The notes: generated by a model not told the origin, from the sequence alone. A DNA stretch of 63,557 nucleotides from Pseudomonas lundensis (GCF_002269125.1 NZ_NQKI01000029.1:1-63557), one strand, 5' to 3'; numbered from the stretch's first letter, positions 53,962 to 62,951 are shown. Program-made: numbers and translations.

Positions 53962-55028
53962 CACGCGCTGACCTTGGCCTGACGCAGCAACTCGGCCCGC
54001 AGTTGCACCAGACTCGGGGTGACGATCGGCACAAACGCCGACTCGCGCCAGCGTCGGGCAAACGCGCTGCCATGGGCGCAGAGGTACGCTTTGCCGCCAC
54101 TGGCTTGCAGCTCGAACTGGACCGCGCTGGCCGTGGCGTGGGCCAAGGCAATGCGGATGTTGAACAATGCTGCAGGGTTTGCCAGGAAGCGACCTTCCAG
54201 CAGGCCGCTTTTCAAGGCATCCACCTGCGCTTCCAAGTGCGTTTTTTGTTCATTCAACAGCTCAAGCAACCCGGAGCGCGGGCCTTGCAAGTGTGCTTCG
54301 GCCTCCTGCAACGAGCGCCGTGCCAAGCCGATCGACAGCCCGCATTGCAGGCCTAAAAACGCCGGGCGCACGGCAGGCAGAAAGACGCTTGCGTTGTCGT
54401 GCAACAGCCACTCTTGTGCGACCTGCACCGCCTGGAAATCCAGCGCGGCCGTGTTACTTGACCGCAACCCCATCAGCTCAAGGTCATCGGAACGCTTCAC
54501 GCCCGGCAGACCATCCGGGATTGCCAGCACAAAAGGCGCGCCGCCCTCTTCACGCTCAACGGCCGCCGCGACCACAAACCCGCTTTTGCGCAAATTGGTG
54601 ACCCAGTGCAAGCGACCGTCCAGCGCCCAGCCGTTGGTCTCGGCACGGGCGCGCACTTGCAGGGATTCGATCCCGGACAAAAATTTCATCGCGTTGGACA
54701 GCCCGGTTGCGCCCGCCAATTGGCCACTCAGCAAATCAGGCAGCAACCGGTCGCGCAGCCCGGTGTTCGGGCTGTGCAACAGGTATTCGATAAATGCGCG
54801 CTGGCCCCAAAACACAAACGCCGAGGCCAACGAATGGCTGGCAACACTGGCCATCACTTCCAGTGCGTCCGCCAGATTGCCGCCGGTGCCACCCAGCTGC
54901 GGGCTGATGCCGACCCGTAGCACATTGGCCGATGCCAGTTGCGACAGGACGTGTTGCGGGTCACTGTGGCCGAGATCAAGCGCCTCGGCTTCGGCATCCA
55001 GCCAATGACTCAGTACAGGGTCTAGCAT
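53961..55028 (-). CDS. Acyl-CoA-dehydrogenase-fold flavoenzyme (possibly DszC/SfnB-like monooxygenase)
   Basis: 355 aa, shorter than the usual 380-400. The N-terminal helical domain (LRVGISPQLGGTGGNLADAL), the middle beta domain (GATGLSNAMKFLSG, RWVTNLRKSG-like HWVTNLRKSGFVVAA) and a C-terminal helical bundle are recognisable. I do not see the catalytic Glu of true acyl-CoA dehydrogenases. Proteins of this fold without it, such as DszC and SfnB, are flavin-dependent monooxygenases acting on organosulfur compounds. Coupling to a NitT/TauT importer fits oxidation of an imported sulfur or nitrogen compound; this is inference, and no partner flavin reductase gene is seen nearby. Confidence 0.78.
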   Translation of the reverse strand: MLDPVLSHWLDAEAEALDLGHSDPQHVLSQLASANVLRVGISPQLGGTGGNLADALEVMASVASHSLASAFVFWGQRAFIEYLLHSPNTGLRDRLLPDLLSGQLAGATGLSNAMKFLSGIESLQVRARAETNGWALDGRLHWVTNLRKSGFVVAAAVEREEGGAPFVLAIPDGLPGVKRSDDLELMGLRSSNTAALDFQAVQVAQEWLLHDNASVFLPAVRPAFLGLQCGLSIGLARRSLQEAEAHLQGPRSGLLELLNEQKTHLEAQVDALKSGLLEGRFLANPAALFNIRIALAHATASAVQFELQASGGKAYLCAHGSAFARRWRESAFVPIVTPSLVQLRAELLRQAKVSA

Positions 55029-55060
55029 GTCGATTTCTCCTTTAAATCGGGACCGCCGGA

Positions 55061-55618
55061 TTACTCGGGACGTGTCCAGCTATAGCGCGCCAGTTCAGGG
55101 TTCAACGGGGTGCGGGCGAACACGTTGGCAAAATTGCACAGGGTCGCCAAACTAACGCCGAGAATGACTTCCAGCGCCTGGCCTTCAGTAAAACCGGCGG
55201 CCTTGAATTCGTTGTAAGTGGCGTCGCTGACGTCCCCGCGTTTGGCAATTACTTCGCGGGTGAAAGCGGCCAATGCTTCGAGGCGTTCTACAGGCAGTTC
55301 GGTTTGCCCACGCAGGGCACTGACGACGTCGTCGGGCAGTTTGGCCTTGTTCTGCGCTACGGCGGTATGACCTGCGACACAGAAGTCGCAACCATGGCGC
55401 GTTGCCGCGATCAATTGCACCACTTCCCTTTCTGGCAGGGTGAGCTCGGCCTTGCCATTGATGCCCGAAACCGTGACATAAGTCTCCAGCGCAGCCGGCG
55501 CATTGGCTAGAATCCCCAACAGGTTTGGAATGAACCCGGCATTTTTCTGCGCGGCGTCTAGAAAGGGCTTAGCCGCTTCGGGGGCAGAATCGAGGGTATG
55601 AAGCGTGACGCGAGACAT
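55061..55618 (-). CDS. AhpD-like / carboxymuconolactone decarboxylase family protein
   Basis: 185 aa. The active-site motif HGCDFCVAGHTA (CxxC plus His) near residue 91 and the PFLDAAQKNAGFIPNLLGILANAP start are typical of AhpD-like alkylhydroperoxidase proteins. These use the CxxC pair in peroxide or thiol chemistry. It is the first gene of the minus-strand group with the flavoenzyme and importer (32 bases apart), and is divergent from the AraC regulator. It probably protects against, or uses, peroxide or a reactive thiol product of the pathway. Confidence 0.88.
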   Translation of the reverse strand: MSRVTLHTLDSAPEAAKPFLDAAQKNAGFIPNLLGILANAPAALETYVTVSGINGKAELTLPEREVVQLIAATRHGCDFCVAGHTAVAQNKAKLPDDVVSALRGQTELPVERLEALAAFTREVIAKRGDVSDATYNEFKAAGFTEGQALEVILGVSLATLCNFANVFARTPLNPELARYSWTRPE

Positions 55619-55719
55619 GAAGTGACTCCTGCAAAAGGTGTCTGAACAGTCTGTTGGTTATAAAAATTTGATTCCATATTCTAAAGTAGCGATTACTTGC
55701 TTCTGAGTGTTTCCATTAG

Positions 55720-56631
55720 ATGAATTCGTCCAGTCCACTGATCGATTGGTTATTAGAAAGCCTTGAGCTAGACGCCAGCCTGTTCCATGTCGGGCGCTAT
55801 TGCGGTGGCTGGCACAGCAGCACCCAAGGACTGGCCCGCGCCAGTTTTCACGTGGTCGTGCAAGGGCATTGCTGGCTACACGTGGAGGGGCAGGCTCACG
55901 GTGTGCAACTGGATGGCGGGGACGCGCTGTTTTTGCTGCAAGACATCAACTACCGGCTTTCCAGCGCGAGTGACGCTGAGGTGGCCGCACAGTTGCCGCG
56001 TCAGACCATGCAAACACTCGATCCACGCGCAGAAGAAGGCGTCGGCTTGGTGTGTGGATTTTTTCACTTTCAGCCGGGCCTTTCTGACCTGATCCTCGAA
56101 GCCCTGCCCGCCTGGCTGATCCTGCGTGCCAACGACCCGTCCTCCAGCGCCGCGCGCAGCGTGTTCCAGTTGATCCTGGACGAGTGCGAGCGTGTTCCGG
56201 CCCCTTCTGCCACCTTGCTGGAGCGCTTGAGTCATTTGTTGTTTCTGTACGTGCTGCGTCAGCAAGTCAACCACAACCCCGACCTCGGGGGGCTGGTGGC
56301 ACTGGCGCGCCAACCGGCATTCTCCAACCTGTTGCAACAATTGATCGAACACCCGGAGCAGCCGTGGACCCTTGAAAGCATGGCCGCTTGTACGGGTCTG
56401 TCGCGTTCGGCGTTTTTCAAGCGCTTCAGCGAACATGCCGGGCAATCGCCCGGGCACGTGTTGCTGGCCTTGCGCATGCGCCATGCTTGCCAGTTGCTGC
56501 AGAAGGACAATACCGTCGAACAAGCCTGCGCGGCAGTTGGTTATCAATCCATTGCAGCGTTCACCCGTGCGTTCACCAAGGCCATTGGCGTGCAACCGGG
56601 CGCCTATCGCAAACAACATGAACGCCGTTAA
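55720..56631 (+). CDS. AraC-family regulator with cupin-type ligand domain
   Basis: 303 aa. N-terminal cupin_6-type sensor domain (about residues 10-180; VVVQGHCWLHVEG) and a C-terminal double AraC HTH (about 205-300; MAACTGLSRSAFFKRFSEHAGQSP and VEQACAAVGYQSIAAFTRAFTKAIG). It is transcribed divergently from the AhpD-like gene across 100 AT-rich bases and is therefore the likely regulator of the importer/flavoenzyme operon. Its ligand is unknown. Confidence 0.88.
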   Translation: MNSSSPLIDWLLESLELDASLFHVGRYCGGWHSSTQGLARASFHVVVQGHCWLHVEGQAHGVQLDGGDALFLLQDINYRLSSASDAEVAAQLPRQTMQTLDPRAEEGVGLVCGFFHFQPGLSDLILEALPAWLILRANDPSSSAARSVFQLILDECERVPAPSATLLERLSHLLFLYVLRQQVNHNPDLGGLVALARQPAFSNLLQQLIEHPEQPWTLESMAACTGLSRSAFFKRFSEHAGQSPGHVLLALRMRHACQLLQKDNTVEQACAAVGYQSIAAFTRAFTKAIGVQPGAYRKQHERR

Positions 56632-56661
56632 TCCCTATTCGTTTACCCCCAGGAGACACCC

Positions 56662-57000
56662 GTGACCGAACCCGGCCCTATCCATCAACAAGCCCTGGAT
56701 CGTTTTCTTGCAGCACACCCCGAGCTTAAGGAGCAACTCGATCGGCTCAACCCGCTTGAGGCCCGCGCCATTGGGCAGTCGCAGCAAGAATACCGTCAGG
56801 AGCGCCTGAACGAAGCGTTTGAAGCCGAGGCTGAGCGGCTGGGATTTTTTGCCTGGGAATTGACCCTGAAGCTGACCTCTGACAGCGATCAGGCCTTCGA
56901 CGCTCAACGGCTGGAAGTGCACCGTGAAGTGGCGCAGATGGCAGGCATGGCGTGGGCCGATTATTGTGAGCTGTATGGCATCGTCGCCAACCCGGACTGA
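56662..57000 (+). CDS. Small cytoplasmic protein, DUF6388-like
   Basis: 112 aa, acidic, mostly helical, no signal peptide or membrane segment. The pattern FLAAHPELKEQLDRLNPLEA and EAEAERLGFFAWELTLKLT resembles proteins I recall as DUF6388, common and uncharacterised in Pseudomonas. The ATG follows AGGAGA (56651-56656). It is 30 bases after the AraC gene, so co-transcription is possible, and its 3' end overlaps the convergent ABC ATPase gene by 40 bases. Confidence 0.75.
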   Translation: MTEPGPIHQQALDRFLAAHPELKEQLDRLNPLEARAIGQSQQEYRQERLNEAFEAEAERLGFFAWELTLKLTSDSDQAFDAQRLEVHREVAQMAGMAWADYCELYGIVANPD

Positions 57001-57599
57001 TTGGCCTCAACCTGCGGGTACCAGATGTTTGAACAGACTTTGTCCAGCAGCGCCTGGTTGTGGCTAAACACAATCAACCCCAATTCACGGCGCTCGACTT
57101 CTTCAAGCAACACCTGCCACACCTGCGCCTGAACATGCGCATCCAACTGAGCGGTCACTTCATCGGCGATGAGAAAACGCGTGCGCGGGTCCAGCGCCCT
57201 GAGCAACGCAATACGCGCCAGTTCGCCACCGGATAATTCGTCAGGACGTCGACTTAGCCAGGCCGGACTGATCGCCAGCTTCTCTAGCCATGCGGCCGTT
57301 GGAGACCACGCATCGCGTACGCTATCGCCCGTGCTGCGATACGGATTGAAGGTCAACTCGGGGTGTTGGGACACCAACTGGATCGGGCAATAACCCTTTT
57401 TCGCCAGCGGTTTCGCGTCCACGGTAATGCGCCCCGACGTCGCGCCTTGCCATTGCGCCAGCACCCGGCCCAAGGTGGTTTTGCCATAGCCGCTGGGGGC
57501 CGAAATACCTTGGCGTTGCCCGGCGCTGACTTGAAACGATACCGAGTCCCACAGCCGCTGGCCGTTTTGCACGATGGTCAGTTGCTGAACATCAAGCAT
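56961..57599 (-). CDS. Opp/Nik-type ABC transporter ATPase, second subunit
   Basis: 212 aa from the ATG at 57599 (MLDVQQLTIVQNGQRLW); a 38-codon longer frame would reach into the first ATPase gene and is not real. Walker A is APSGYGKTT, with Ala for the first Gly as in a subgroup of nickel/peptide ATPases; the signature ELSGGELARIALLRAL, Walker B FLIADEVTAQLD and switch His in VFSHNQ are intact. It is much shorter than classic OppF (about 320 aa) because the C-terminal extension is missing. It overlaps the first ATPase gene by 8 bases. Confidence 0.86.
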   Translation of the reverse strand: MLDVQQLTIVQNGQRLWDSVSFQVSAGQRQGISAPSGYGKTTLGRVLAQWQGATSGRITVDAKPLAKKGYCPIQLVSQHPELTFNPYRSTGDSVRDAWSPTAAWLEKLAISPAWLSRRPDELSGGELARIALLRALDPRTRFLIADEVTAQLDAHVQAQVWQVLLEEVERRELGLIVFSHNQALLDKVCSNIWYPQVEANQSGLATMPYSSQ

Positions 57600-58398
57600 G
57601 GGGCGAGCACTCCGGCTGCGGCACTTGCCGGTGAATGAATTGCTGCTCGGGCAGTGCCGCCCACAGCGACTGCAACCAGGGGCTGCCACGGTTGTCGCGC
57701 AGCGCCTGCGCACTCACGGTTTCGTGCAGCTCACCGTGGTGCAACACCGCAATGGTGTCGGCAAACCGTGCGGCCAGCGCCAGATCATGGGTCACCCATA
57801 AAACTCCACGTCCTTGCAGGCAAAGGCTTTTAAAGTGATCCAACAGTTGGCAGGCGTGTTCCTCATCAAGCCACGAGGTGATTTCATCGGCAAGAATGTA
57901 ACGGGCATGGGACAACGCAGCACCACTGGCCAGCACCCGCTTGGCCATTCCGCCGGACAACCTGCGCGGATACGCGTCCACCAGTTCAGGTTGCAAGTTG
58001 TAATGCTGCAGCTGTCGGGCGACATCCTCAAGGCCCAGGGCGCTGCCACTTAATTGCCCAGCCCTTTGTAACTGCGGCCCTACTTTGATCAAGGGATTGA
58101 GGGCACTTACGCCTTGAGGGACATAGCACAGGGCTTTGCCCCGCTGATCGATTTTGTCTGCGTCACTCAGGCATTGCCCGTCCAGCCAGATCTCACCCCT
58201 GCAACGCATGTTGTCGGGCAGCAAGCCCAGTGTGCTTTGCAGCAGCAGGCTTTTGCCTTCACCACTTGAACCCACCAGCGCCACCAATTCACCGGGGTGA
58301 ACCTCAAGGGAAATATTGTTAAGCAGCGGATGCCAGGATGGACGGCCAAACCAATGGTAGTGGGCAATATCGATGGCGAACCGGTTGAATGTCAGCAT
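57592..58398 (-). CDS. Opp/Nik-type ABC transporter ATPase, first subunit
   Basis: 268 aa from the ATG at 58398 (MLTFNRFAIDIAHYHWFG), which overlaps the permease stop by one base. Walker A GSSGEGKSL near residue 43, signature RLSGGMAKRVLASGAAL near 145, Walker B YILADEITSWLD and switch His in WVTHDLALAA. OppD/NikD-like but without the long C-terminal extension. It pairs with the second ATPase to drive the two permeases. Confidence 0.87.
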   Translation of the reverse strand: MLTFNRFAIDIAHYHWFGRPSWHPLLNNISLEVHPGELVALVGSSGEGKSLLLQSTLGLLPDNMRCRGEIWLDGQCLSDADKIDQRGKALCYVPQGVSALNPLIKVGPQLQRAGQLSGSALGLEDVARQLQHYNLQPELVDAYPRRLSGGMAKRVLASGAALSHARYILADEITSWLDEEHACQLLDHFKSLCLQGRGVLWVTHDLALAARFADTIAVLHHGELHETVSAQALRDNRGSPWLQSLWAALPEQQFIHRQVPQPECSPHA

Positions 58399-59204
58399 CA
58401 GGTGACCCTTATCCATAACTGCTGCAAAGCCCGCGCAAACTGGTCGAACACCAGCACCAGACTCACCAGAATCAAACCCGGAAAAAACGCCAACCACCAC
58501 GCGCCACTGCTCAGGTAACGCAGGGCGTCGGCCAGCAATAAACCCAACGACGGGTCATGGGGCGCCAGCCCAAAACCCAGAAAACTCAGGGCCGCCGAGT
58601 GCAAAACCGCATGGGGAAACATCAGCAAGGTGCCTACGATCCATTGCGGCAGTAATAACGGTAGCAAATGGTGGCGCCAGCGATAAAAACTGCTGTTGCC
58701 CAGCCTGTGCGACAACATGACGAAGTCACTCTCGCGGATTCGCAACAGCTCCCCGCGCAGAATGAGCGCCAGACGTGGCCAGTGGGTAAGTGCCACTGCC
58801 AGGATCACGCCTTGTTTGCCGCCACCGAGCGTGAAGCAGATCAATACCAGCAACAACAAATGAGGCAAGGACAGGACGCTGTCGATCAGCCCACGAATCA
58901 GGAAATCCAGGGTTTTATTCACTGCACACAGGCTCGCGGCAAGCATGGCCAGCAAGCCGCTGCTGAACGCAGCAATGAGGCCGATGTGCAGGCTGGTGGT
59001 CATGCCCTGAAAGCAACGCAACCACAGATCACGGCCAAGGCTGTCGGTCCCGAACCAGAACTGCATCGAGGGCGCTTGGCGTCGCGCCAGCAAGTCCATG
59101 GAGACATCCTCGCCCGACACCGAAATACCGTAGGCAATCAGCAGGATCAGCAGTAACAGCGAGGCACTGAGGCGTAACAGGGCGCGTTGAGGGTTAAAAG
59201 TCAT
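58398..59204 (-). CDS. Opp/Nik-type ABC transporter permease, second subunit (NikC/OppC-like)
   Basis: 268 aa from the ATG at 59204 (MTFNPQRALLRL), overlapping the first permease stop by 4 bases. N-terminal helix, a periplasmic segment with FWFGTDSLGRDLWLR (typical of OppC/DppC/NikC proteins, 'GTD..GRD') and five more helices with the EAA loop near MLSHRLGNSSFYRWRHHLLP. Works with the NikB-like permease. Confidence 0.89.
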   Translation of the reverse strand: MTFNPQRALLRLSASLLLLILLIAYGISVSGEDVSMDLLARRQAPSMQFWFGTDSLGRDLWLRCFQGMTTSLHIGLIAAFSSGLLAMLAASLCAVNKTLDFLIRGLIDSVLSLPHLLLLVLICFTLGGGKQGVILAVALTHWPRLALILRGELLRIRESDFVMLSHRLGNSSFYRWRHHLLPLLLPQWIVGTLLMFPHAVLHSAALSFLGFGLAPHDPSLGLLLADALRYLSSGAWWLAFFPGLILVSLVLVFDQFARALQQLWIRVT

Positions 59205-60184
59205 GACTGGCGCGCCGCCCCGCGATTGAGGCGCAGCAATAGCGCGTTGGCAATGCTGTTGCCGGTAAAGACCAGCACCGCGCAAAACATCACGATGCCC
59301 ATCAGCAGCGGGATATCACCGCGCAAACCCGCATCAATCGTGGCCTGACCCAAGCCCGGATACGCAAAGACTTTTTCGGCCAGCAACGATCCGCCAATCA
59401 ATTCGCCCACCGACGCAAATTGCAGGCACACGGCAGGCGTCAACGCGTGACGCAGCACATGGAACGTGACCAGAGGCCAACCTTTGTCCCCTTGAGCATG
59501 GGCATAACGAATGAACTCACTGCCCATGACTTCAGCCACTCGCGAGCGAGTGTGCAGCGCAATGTTGCCAACCCCCAATAATCCCAGCGCCAGCATGGGC
59601 AGGATCAGGTGATGCAGCTTGTCGCGCCAGGTCGCAGTTTCGGCGTCGCTGCCGGGCGTCCATGCACAACAAATCGGCGCCCAGTTGAGGGTCACGGCAA
59701 ACAGCGACAGCAGTAACAAACCGATCCAAAACGTCGGCAAAGATGACAAGACGTAGGACACGGTCGAGAGCAGCCGATCTGGCCAGCGATTCAAATAACG
59801 GCCAGCCGTGAGGCCCATCGCCAACCCGACGATTCCCGAGAACAGCCACGCCGAAAACAGCAGCGCGAACGAGGTCGAAAAGCGTTCGCCAATCACCTGT
59901 GAGACCGGAGCGTTGTACAGCATCGAATAGCCGAAATCGCCGTGCAGCATTTGCGTGAACCAATGCCAGAAACGCTCCCACAACGGCAGGTCCAAGCCCC
60001 ATCTCGCTGCAATCAACGGGTATTGTTCGGGCGGGACATGCAACAAATCGTTACCGATATAAGCGCGTATGGGGTCAACCGGAGAAAAGCTGAGCAATGT
60101 GAACGTGCCTGCGGCCGTCACCAGCAACAACCCCAGTAAGCGCACCACGAAAAACACGACCTCCCGGATCACTGGCAAGTCCAT
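59201..60184 (-). CDS. Opp/Nik-type ABC transporter permease, first subunit (NikB/OppB-like)
   Basis: 327 aa. Six helices, with the OppB-family start (FFVVRLLGLLLVTAAGTFTLL, FSPVDPIRAYIG) and an EAA loop region in MGSEFIRYAHAQGDKGWP. The start lies 16 bases inside the binding-protein gene, so the two are translationally coupled. Forms the channel with the NikC-like subunit. Confidence 0.9.
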   Translation of the reverse strand: MDLPVIREVVFFVVRLLGLLLVTAAGTFTLLSFSPVDPIRAYIGNDLLHVPPEQYPLIAARWGLDLPLWERFWHWFTQMLHGDFGYSMLYNAPVSQVIGERFSTSFALLFSAWLFSGIVGLAMGLTAGRYLNRWPDRLLSTVSYVLSSLPTFWIGLLLLSLFAVTLNWAPICCAWTPGSDAETATWRDKLHHLILPMLALGLLGVGNIALHTRSRVAEVMGSEFIRYAHAQGDKGWPLVTFHVLRHALTPAVCLQFASVGELIGGSLLAEKVFAYPGLGQATIDAGLRGDIPLLMGIVMFCAVLVFTGNSIANALLLRLNRGAARQS

Positions 60185-61749
60185 TTCCAGCCATCAAGGC
60201 TATTGAGCAATGACCATGAACCGTGAATTTCGGGCGCGCCCTTACCCAAGTCGATGCATTCATCGGTCAGGTACGTATGCTGCACGTTAAGCAACCACGC
60301 CCATGCGGCATCCCCTTTGACCCCGACGCCGGTCTTGCCGTCCCACTCCACCTGCTGCCAGAACGGCACAGCCTGTTGCCAGTTCGGCGCATCCAAAGCT
60401 TGCTGCAAGTGTTGATCCACCACCGGATTGCGGTAATAGCCGGGATTGTAATACTCCACGCCCGCCGCCTTGCTGCTGTAGTGGTGGTAAAGCTCCATCG
60501 GGTCAAGGCTGCCCCAGCCGAAGAGTGTTGGATTGGCGTGCATATTGCGTTCGACGGTTTCCCAACTGCCGGACTGCAAGTCCACATCAATGCCGACCGG
60601 CTTGAGCATGGCGCGTACGGCCTGAGCCAGGTCACGCCGCGTGGCATCACCGCTGGCGTACCAGAGGGTCACTTTGGCGGGCAGACCGTTTTTTTCGCGC
60701 ACACCACTGGGGGTTTCTACCCACCCGGCGTCTTCGAGGATCTGCCGGGCTTTGGCGCTGTCGCCATCTTTGAAGGCAGCATCCGGGTGATTCCATGGCA
60801 GCCCTTCAACCCCTGTGAAGGCCGGGGTCGCATGCCCCTCCAGCACCTGATCGGCCAGCAACTGGCGGTTGATCGCGTAGTTGATCGCTTTACGAATGGC
60901 CACATCGGCAGTTACATCGTTGCCGATGGGGTAGCCTTGCGCGTCTTTTTTACCAGAAGGCACCGTTGGCAAAACAATGCCGCGGTTTTCGACACTGGGG
61001 CGTATCCAGAGCTTCATGCCTTGTGCAGGTGTGACCGCCAGTGCGGGGGCAATCCGCACAATGCCCAGTTGTTTGCTTTGTGCTGCTGCAAAGGCGCTGT
61101 CTTCATCGAGAAACACAAACACCAGCCTTGCGAAATCATTCTTGTGCCCAGCGTAATAAGGGTTAGCTTCAACAATCAGTTGCTGACCCGGTTGATAGCT
61201 GACCAAACGATAAGGCCCGGCACCAATCGGTTTTTGTGCATAGGTTTTAGCGTCGTACTGGTCTGCAGACACGATGCCCAAGGAACCCAGCACATTGATG
61301 AAGGTGCTTTGCGGGGCCTTGAGAGTCATCCGCACCGTCAATGGATCAACCGCTTCTGCCTTCAGAAAGTTGCCCATATCGACTTTGCCGCCGCTGGCAG
61401 CCGCATTGTTGTATGTGTAGGCAACGTCTTTGGCCTCTAGCGCTGAGCCGTCGGAAAACTTCAATCCCGGTTTGAGCGTCAGGGTCCAGGTTTTACCGTC
61501 CTCGTCAGTTTGATAACCGCTGAGCAGGAAGCTGCTCCAGGACAGGTCTTCATTCTGTTTCAGCAAGGGGCTATGCAATAGCAAATAACTGCCATGACTC
61601 CACCCCAGCATGGGATCAAACCCTTCAGTGGGCTCATCACCGATGGCCAGTTTCAACGTCCGTTCAGTCGCTGAGTACACAGGCGTAGCCAGTACACCCA
61701 GCAAGGCAACGGTGATCCATGTTGCGCGCATCCATGCAGGCTTGGACAT
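60169..61749 (-). CDS. Opp/Nik-type ABC transporter periplasmic binding protein
   Basis: 526 aa with a signal peptide ending around TPVYS-AT. SBP family 5 fold: LKLAIGDEPTEGFDPMLGWS at the start, WTLTLKPGLKFSDGSALEAKDVAYTY near 90-115, and IGAGPYRLVSYQPGQQL near 175. Such proteins bind peptides, nickel, heme or metallophores. The GWSHGSYLL pattern resembles NikA-like annotated proteins, but the ligand cannot be told from sequence. The five-gene importer is complete and in one operon. No metallophore synthesis gene is next to it. Confidence 0.88.
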   Translation of the reverse strand: MSKPAWMRATWITVALLGVLATPVYSATERTLKLAIGDEPTEGFDPMLGWSHGSYLLLHSPLLKQNEDLSWSSFLLSGYQTDEDGKTWTLTLKPGLKFSDGSALEAKDVAYTYNNAAASGGKVDMGNFLKAEAVDPLTVRMTLKAPQSTFINVLGSLGIVSADQYDAKTYAQKPIGAGPYRLVSYQPGQQLIVEANPYYAGHKNDFARLVFVFLDEDSAFAAAQSKQLGIVRIAPALAVTPAQGMKLWIRPSVENRGIVLPTVPSGKKDAQGYPIGNDVTADVAIRKAINYAINRQLLADQVLEGHATPAFTGVEGLPWNHPDAAFKDGDSAKARQILEDAGWVETPSGVREKNGLPAKVTLWYASGDATRRDLAQAVRAMLKPVGIDVDLQSGSWETVERNMHANPTLFGWGSLDPMELYHHYSSKAAGVEYYNPGYYRNPVVDQHLQQALDAPNWQQAVPFWQQVEWDGKTGVGVKGDAAWAWLLNVQHTYLTDECIDLGKGAPEIHGSWSLLNSLDGWKWTCQ

Positions 61750-61792
61750 TCGTCCTCCAAAAATAAGTGGCCGCGGTACTAACGCGACTAGT

Positions 61793-61811
61793 TAAGCAGC
61801 ACTGCTTTAAA
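61793..61811. promoter_or_regulatory. Possible operator upstream of the Opp/Nik-type operon
   Basis: AAGCAG-CA-CTGCTT (61794-61807) is a short dyad within TTAAGCAGCACTGCTTTAA, 45 bases upstream of the binding-protein ATG. It is in the right place for a regulator, but I do not recognise it as a Fur, Zur or NikR site. A separate 12-base palindrome TACCCATGGGTA at 61935-61946 lies nearer the divergent gene. Confidence 0.3.
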
Positions 61812-61987
61812 TAGCCAGCCAGGCGCCTGATTCTGTAGGTATTTTTAAACATCCAGTCATCCATTCATGCCACGCAAAGAACAGAACCCGCCCCTGATTC
61901 AACGTTAAAAAACGCCGTACGCAACCCTGTGCTATACCCATGGGTACGTATTTGCAGCAGTCAATGACTTCACTGACAGAGGTTCGC

Positions 61988-62479
61988 ATGTTCAACGTAC
62001 TCGCCAGTCACTTGAAAGATAAAAACGTCCATTCATTCAATGCCCTGCCATCAAACAACATTGAACTGTTCGATTGGTACACCGGAATGGTTCTTGGCAA
62101 GTTGTACCGCAGCTTTCCTTTGCCCGTGAGTATCAGCGCAGAAGACTTCATCGACTACACAACGTTGCGCGCCGGGACCCGTGAGGCACTTGAGAAGGAA
62201 GAAAGCCTTTTCCTTGCCACCATCAAGTGGTTGGCCGACGTCGGTTACATCCACTTCGACGGTATGACCGGGGTGTCATTTTTCGAAGTCATCCTGACCA
62301 ACCACGGCTTACTGATCTTGCGAGCAGCGCCGCTGTCGGCCGATGAAAGCTGCACCCTGGGCGAGAAGATGATGCAGAGCATCAAAGAAGAAAATACCGA
62401 ACGCCTGCGCGGCCTGGTGACAGAGGCATTGAGCCTGGGCAGCCGCTTGATCAGTCCTATGACGCGCTCAGGGATTTGA
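61988..62479 (+). CDS. Unrecognised small protein, possible winged-helix
   Basis: 163 aa from the ATG at 61988 (MFNVLASHLKDK), with GAGG 6 bases upstream; an in-frame ATG at 61940 lies just downstream of the palindrome TACCCATGGGTA and has no ribosome site. No signal peptide or membrane segment. The stretch FLATIKWLADVGYIHFDG followed by a beta strand and LTNHGLLIL looks like a winged-helix pattern (helix, turn, GYI, wing, LT..G). The C-terminal helix resembles a dimerization or amphipathic segment. I do not recognise the family. It is divergent from the Opp/Nik-type operon. Confidence 0.72.
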   Translation: MFNVLASHLKDKNVHSFNALPSNNIELFDWYTGMVLGKLYRSFPLPVSISAEDFIDYTTLRAGTREALEKEESLFLATIKWLADVGYIHFDGMTGVSFFEVILTNHGLLILRAAPLSADESCTLGEKMMQSIKEENTERLRGLVTEALSLGSRLISPMTRSGI

Positions 62480-62662
62480 ACCACGTTCAGTGAACGGCCT
62501 GTGACTGATGTGGCAACAGGGGAGCATGGCTGGGTGTGGCATGCGCTCTTCAGTGAAACATATGCCCTGCACACGTGACTTCCTGCAATGATGGCCGTGC
62601 TGAGTGGTTTCTAGGCGGCACCTTCCCTCACAGCCGTAAGCCCTCAGGTATCGGTGAGTCAG

Positions 62663-62687
62663 GCCTGCGCCACCGTGTGGTGCAGGC
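62663..62687. repeat. Strong hairpin in the gene-free stretch
   Basis: GCCTGCGCCAC and GTGGTGCAGGC form an 11-bp stem with one G-T pair and a 3-base loop. It lies 184 bases after the orphan gene stop with no T-run, so it is not an obvious terminator; a REP-like element or a structured RNA are possibilities. Confidence 0.55.
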
Positions 62688-62951
62688 TGTTCAGTCCGGC
62701 TATAGCCCTATGGATCAGCCTGATGCGGCACCCGACCGCTGTTGCATTTCGGTATGTCTTATCCGCTACGAATTGGATTAAGACGGGACTTTTGCATGCG
62801 GATTTTGAGACTCAATGACTATTCGCTGAAGCAGCTTACGAAGCTTCAAAAAACATTACCTCAGTAACACTTTTAAATTCCCTTCTATCTTATTGATATC
62901 TCCTACAACATCTATCCAGAAGTCAGAAGGAAACGTCCCGCAAAGCCGAGT

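Noticed and set aside
62575..62781. 68-codon open frame after the orphan gene
   Set aside because: No ribosome site, no coding character, and it contains the hairpin at 62663-62687.
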